Positions 6,771 to 7,341 of a stretch of 7,341 bases of DNA are shown here, one piece after another. The position numbers and the translations under genes were made by a program. The notes beneath the pieces were generated by a model. It saw nothing but the letters and a program-made list of their open reading frames with translations, was not told the DNA's origin and made no database searches. Position 1 is the stretch's first letter; each line of letters starts with the position of its first letter. Source of the stretch: Paludibacteraceae bacterium (GTDB lineage: Bacteria; Bacteroidota; Bacteroidia; Bacteroidales; Paludibacteraceae); NCBI GenBank assembly GCA_018055865.1, contig JAGPGR010000082.1:1-7341 (forward strand). The letters run 5' to 3'.

Positions 6771-7341
6771 TCAGGGGATATTTCTCAACTCTCTCAGAGC
6801 ATCTCTTGCAATCCATCGGGCTGAAGCAGTATTTTGAAGCAATATTCTTTCTGCAGTTTCAATGGCTTTCATGCGCAGGTGTACGTTTCTTTTTCCGATT
6901 TGACGTAAAGCCCAATTCACGGCTTTTCTCACTAAATTTCGATTATCCCATGCTTCACGCTCAATCAAATCAAAAAAAGGATAGAAATAATCATCCGGTT
7001 TCATCTTCTCGTGCACTGCAAAATAGCACATCAGTACAAAAGCGGTTCTTTTTGCAAATTCACTCTGATTATCAGCATATTAATCTATTTTATCTCTTGC
7101 GAATGAAGTTTTTCCAAGTAAATTACAGGTGCCGTCGCATATATCCCACGATTTGAAATCATTCAACCAGTCATCAAAATCACTTTCCGAAATTAATTTA
7201 TAATCAGCTACCATAGGAGCCATGGCTTGAGCCTCATGAACATTCGTTTTTCGAAGTTCCATAGCCAACGGATGGTTCTTCCCCACTCTTTTGGCAAGTT
7301 TCCGAATGTCTGGCACTTTCACACCATACGCTTCATTAAAA
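6771..7341 (-). pseudogene. AlkD-like DNA alkylation repair protein, interrupted by an in-frame stop (5' end outside window)
   Basis: One minus-strand frame encodes a HEAT-like-repeat DNA alkylation repair protein, a family whose AlkD member excises alkylated purines without base flipping. It runs in from the window edge with residues reading AYGVKVPDIRKLAKR and continues through SWDICD (about 7147-7130). It is then interrupted by a TAA at 7082-7080 and resumes in the same frame as YADNQSEFAKR, then AFVLMCYFAVHEK, the family-typical VRKAVNWALRQIGKR, and a stop at 6773-6771. W and the last D of WDICD match the AlkD catalytic Trp and Asp. An Arg in the EFAKR segment is the likely partner Arg and falls after the stop. 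No shift of frame is involved. Both halves look well conserved, so the lesion is recent or is a sequencing error. An internal start at 7031 would give only an 86-aa C-terminal fragment. Confidence 0.88.

Noticed and set aside
6765..6799. Hairpin CTCTGA...TCAGAG as a terminator for the nuclease gene
   Set aside because: The arms are only 6 bp with a 23-nt loop and no T-tract, and the right arm lies inside alkD coding sequence.
7080..7322. Separate 80-aa gene starting at GTG 7322
   Set aside because: The frame is open upstream of that GTG to the window edge with family-typical residues, and it continues in the same frame after the TAA. It is a fragment of the interrupted alkD, not a gene of its own.

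Overview
The window looks like chromosomal DNA of a Bacteroidota bacterium, probably of the Bacteroidales. The base composition is moderately AT-rich and the intergenic regions are very AT-rich. Four promoter regions carry the TAnnTTTG -7 box typical of this phylum, and starts lack strong Shine-Dalgarno sequences. The gene content also fits: a NrfHA nitrite reductase, a MaeB-type malic enzyme, a short single-domain AMP nucleosidase and a stand-alone HsdR-N-like nuclease domain. The species cannot be named from the sequence alone.

Layout, left to right: 1-925 (minus) is the N-terminal three fifths of nrfA, the pentaheme nitrite reductase, cut by the window edge. 926-1086 is a non-coding spacer. 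1087-1674 (minus) is nrfH, the membrane tetraheme quinol dehydrogenase that feeds NrfA. 1675-1913 holds a promoter and a tandem palindrome upstream of nrfH, plus the terminator of the next gene. 1914-4217 (minus) is maeB, with its own promoter at 4268-4298. 4384-5403 (minus) is holA, the clamp-loader delta subunit, and 5423-6196 (minus) is amn, AMP nucleosidase. amn and holA are 19 nt apart and form an apparent operon. 6197-6314 is a compact divergent promoter region. 6315-6770 (plus) is a small PD-(D/E)XK nuclease-like protein. 6771-7341 (minus) is an AlkD-like DNA alkylation repair gene broken by one in-frame TAA, its 5' part lying beyond the window.

Functionally there are three blocks. nrfHA is an anaerobic respiratory module: NrfH oxidises menaquinol and passes electrons to NrfA, which reduces nitrite to ammonium. 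maeB is an independent central-carbon gene linking malate and pyruvate and supplying NADPH, set off from nrfHA by a good intrinsic terminator. The amn-holA / HsdR-N / alkD block groups nucleotide turnover, replication and nuclease or repair functions.

No rRNA, tRNA, CRISPR array, insertion sequence or phage gene was seen. The points most worth following are the nonsense-disrupted alkD, the two -7 boxes that overlap on opposite strands between amn and the nuclease gene, the uncharacterised nuclease itself, the palindromes upstream of nrfHA, and the related G-rich leader elements before nrfA and amn.
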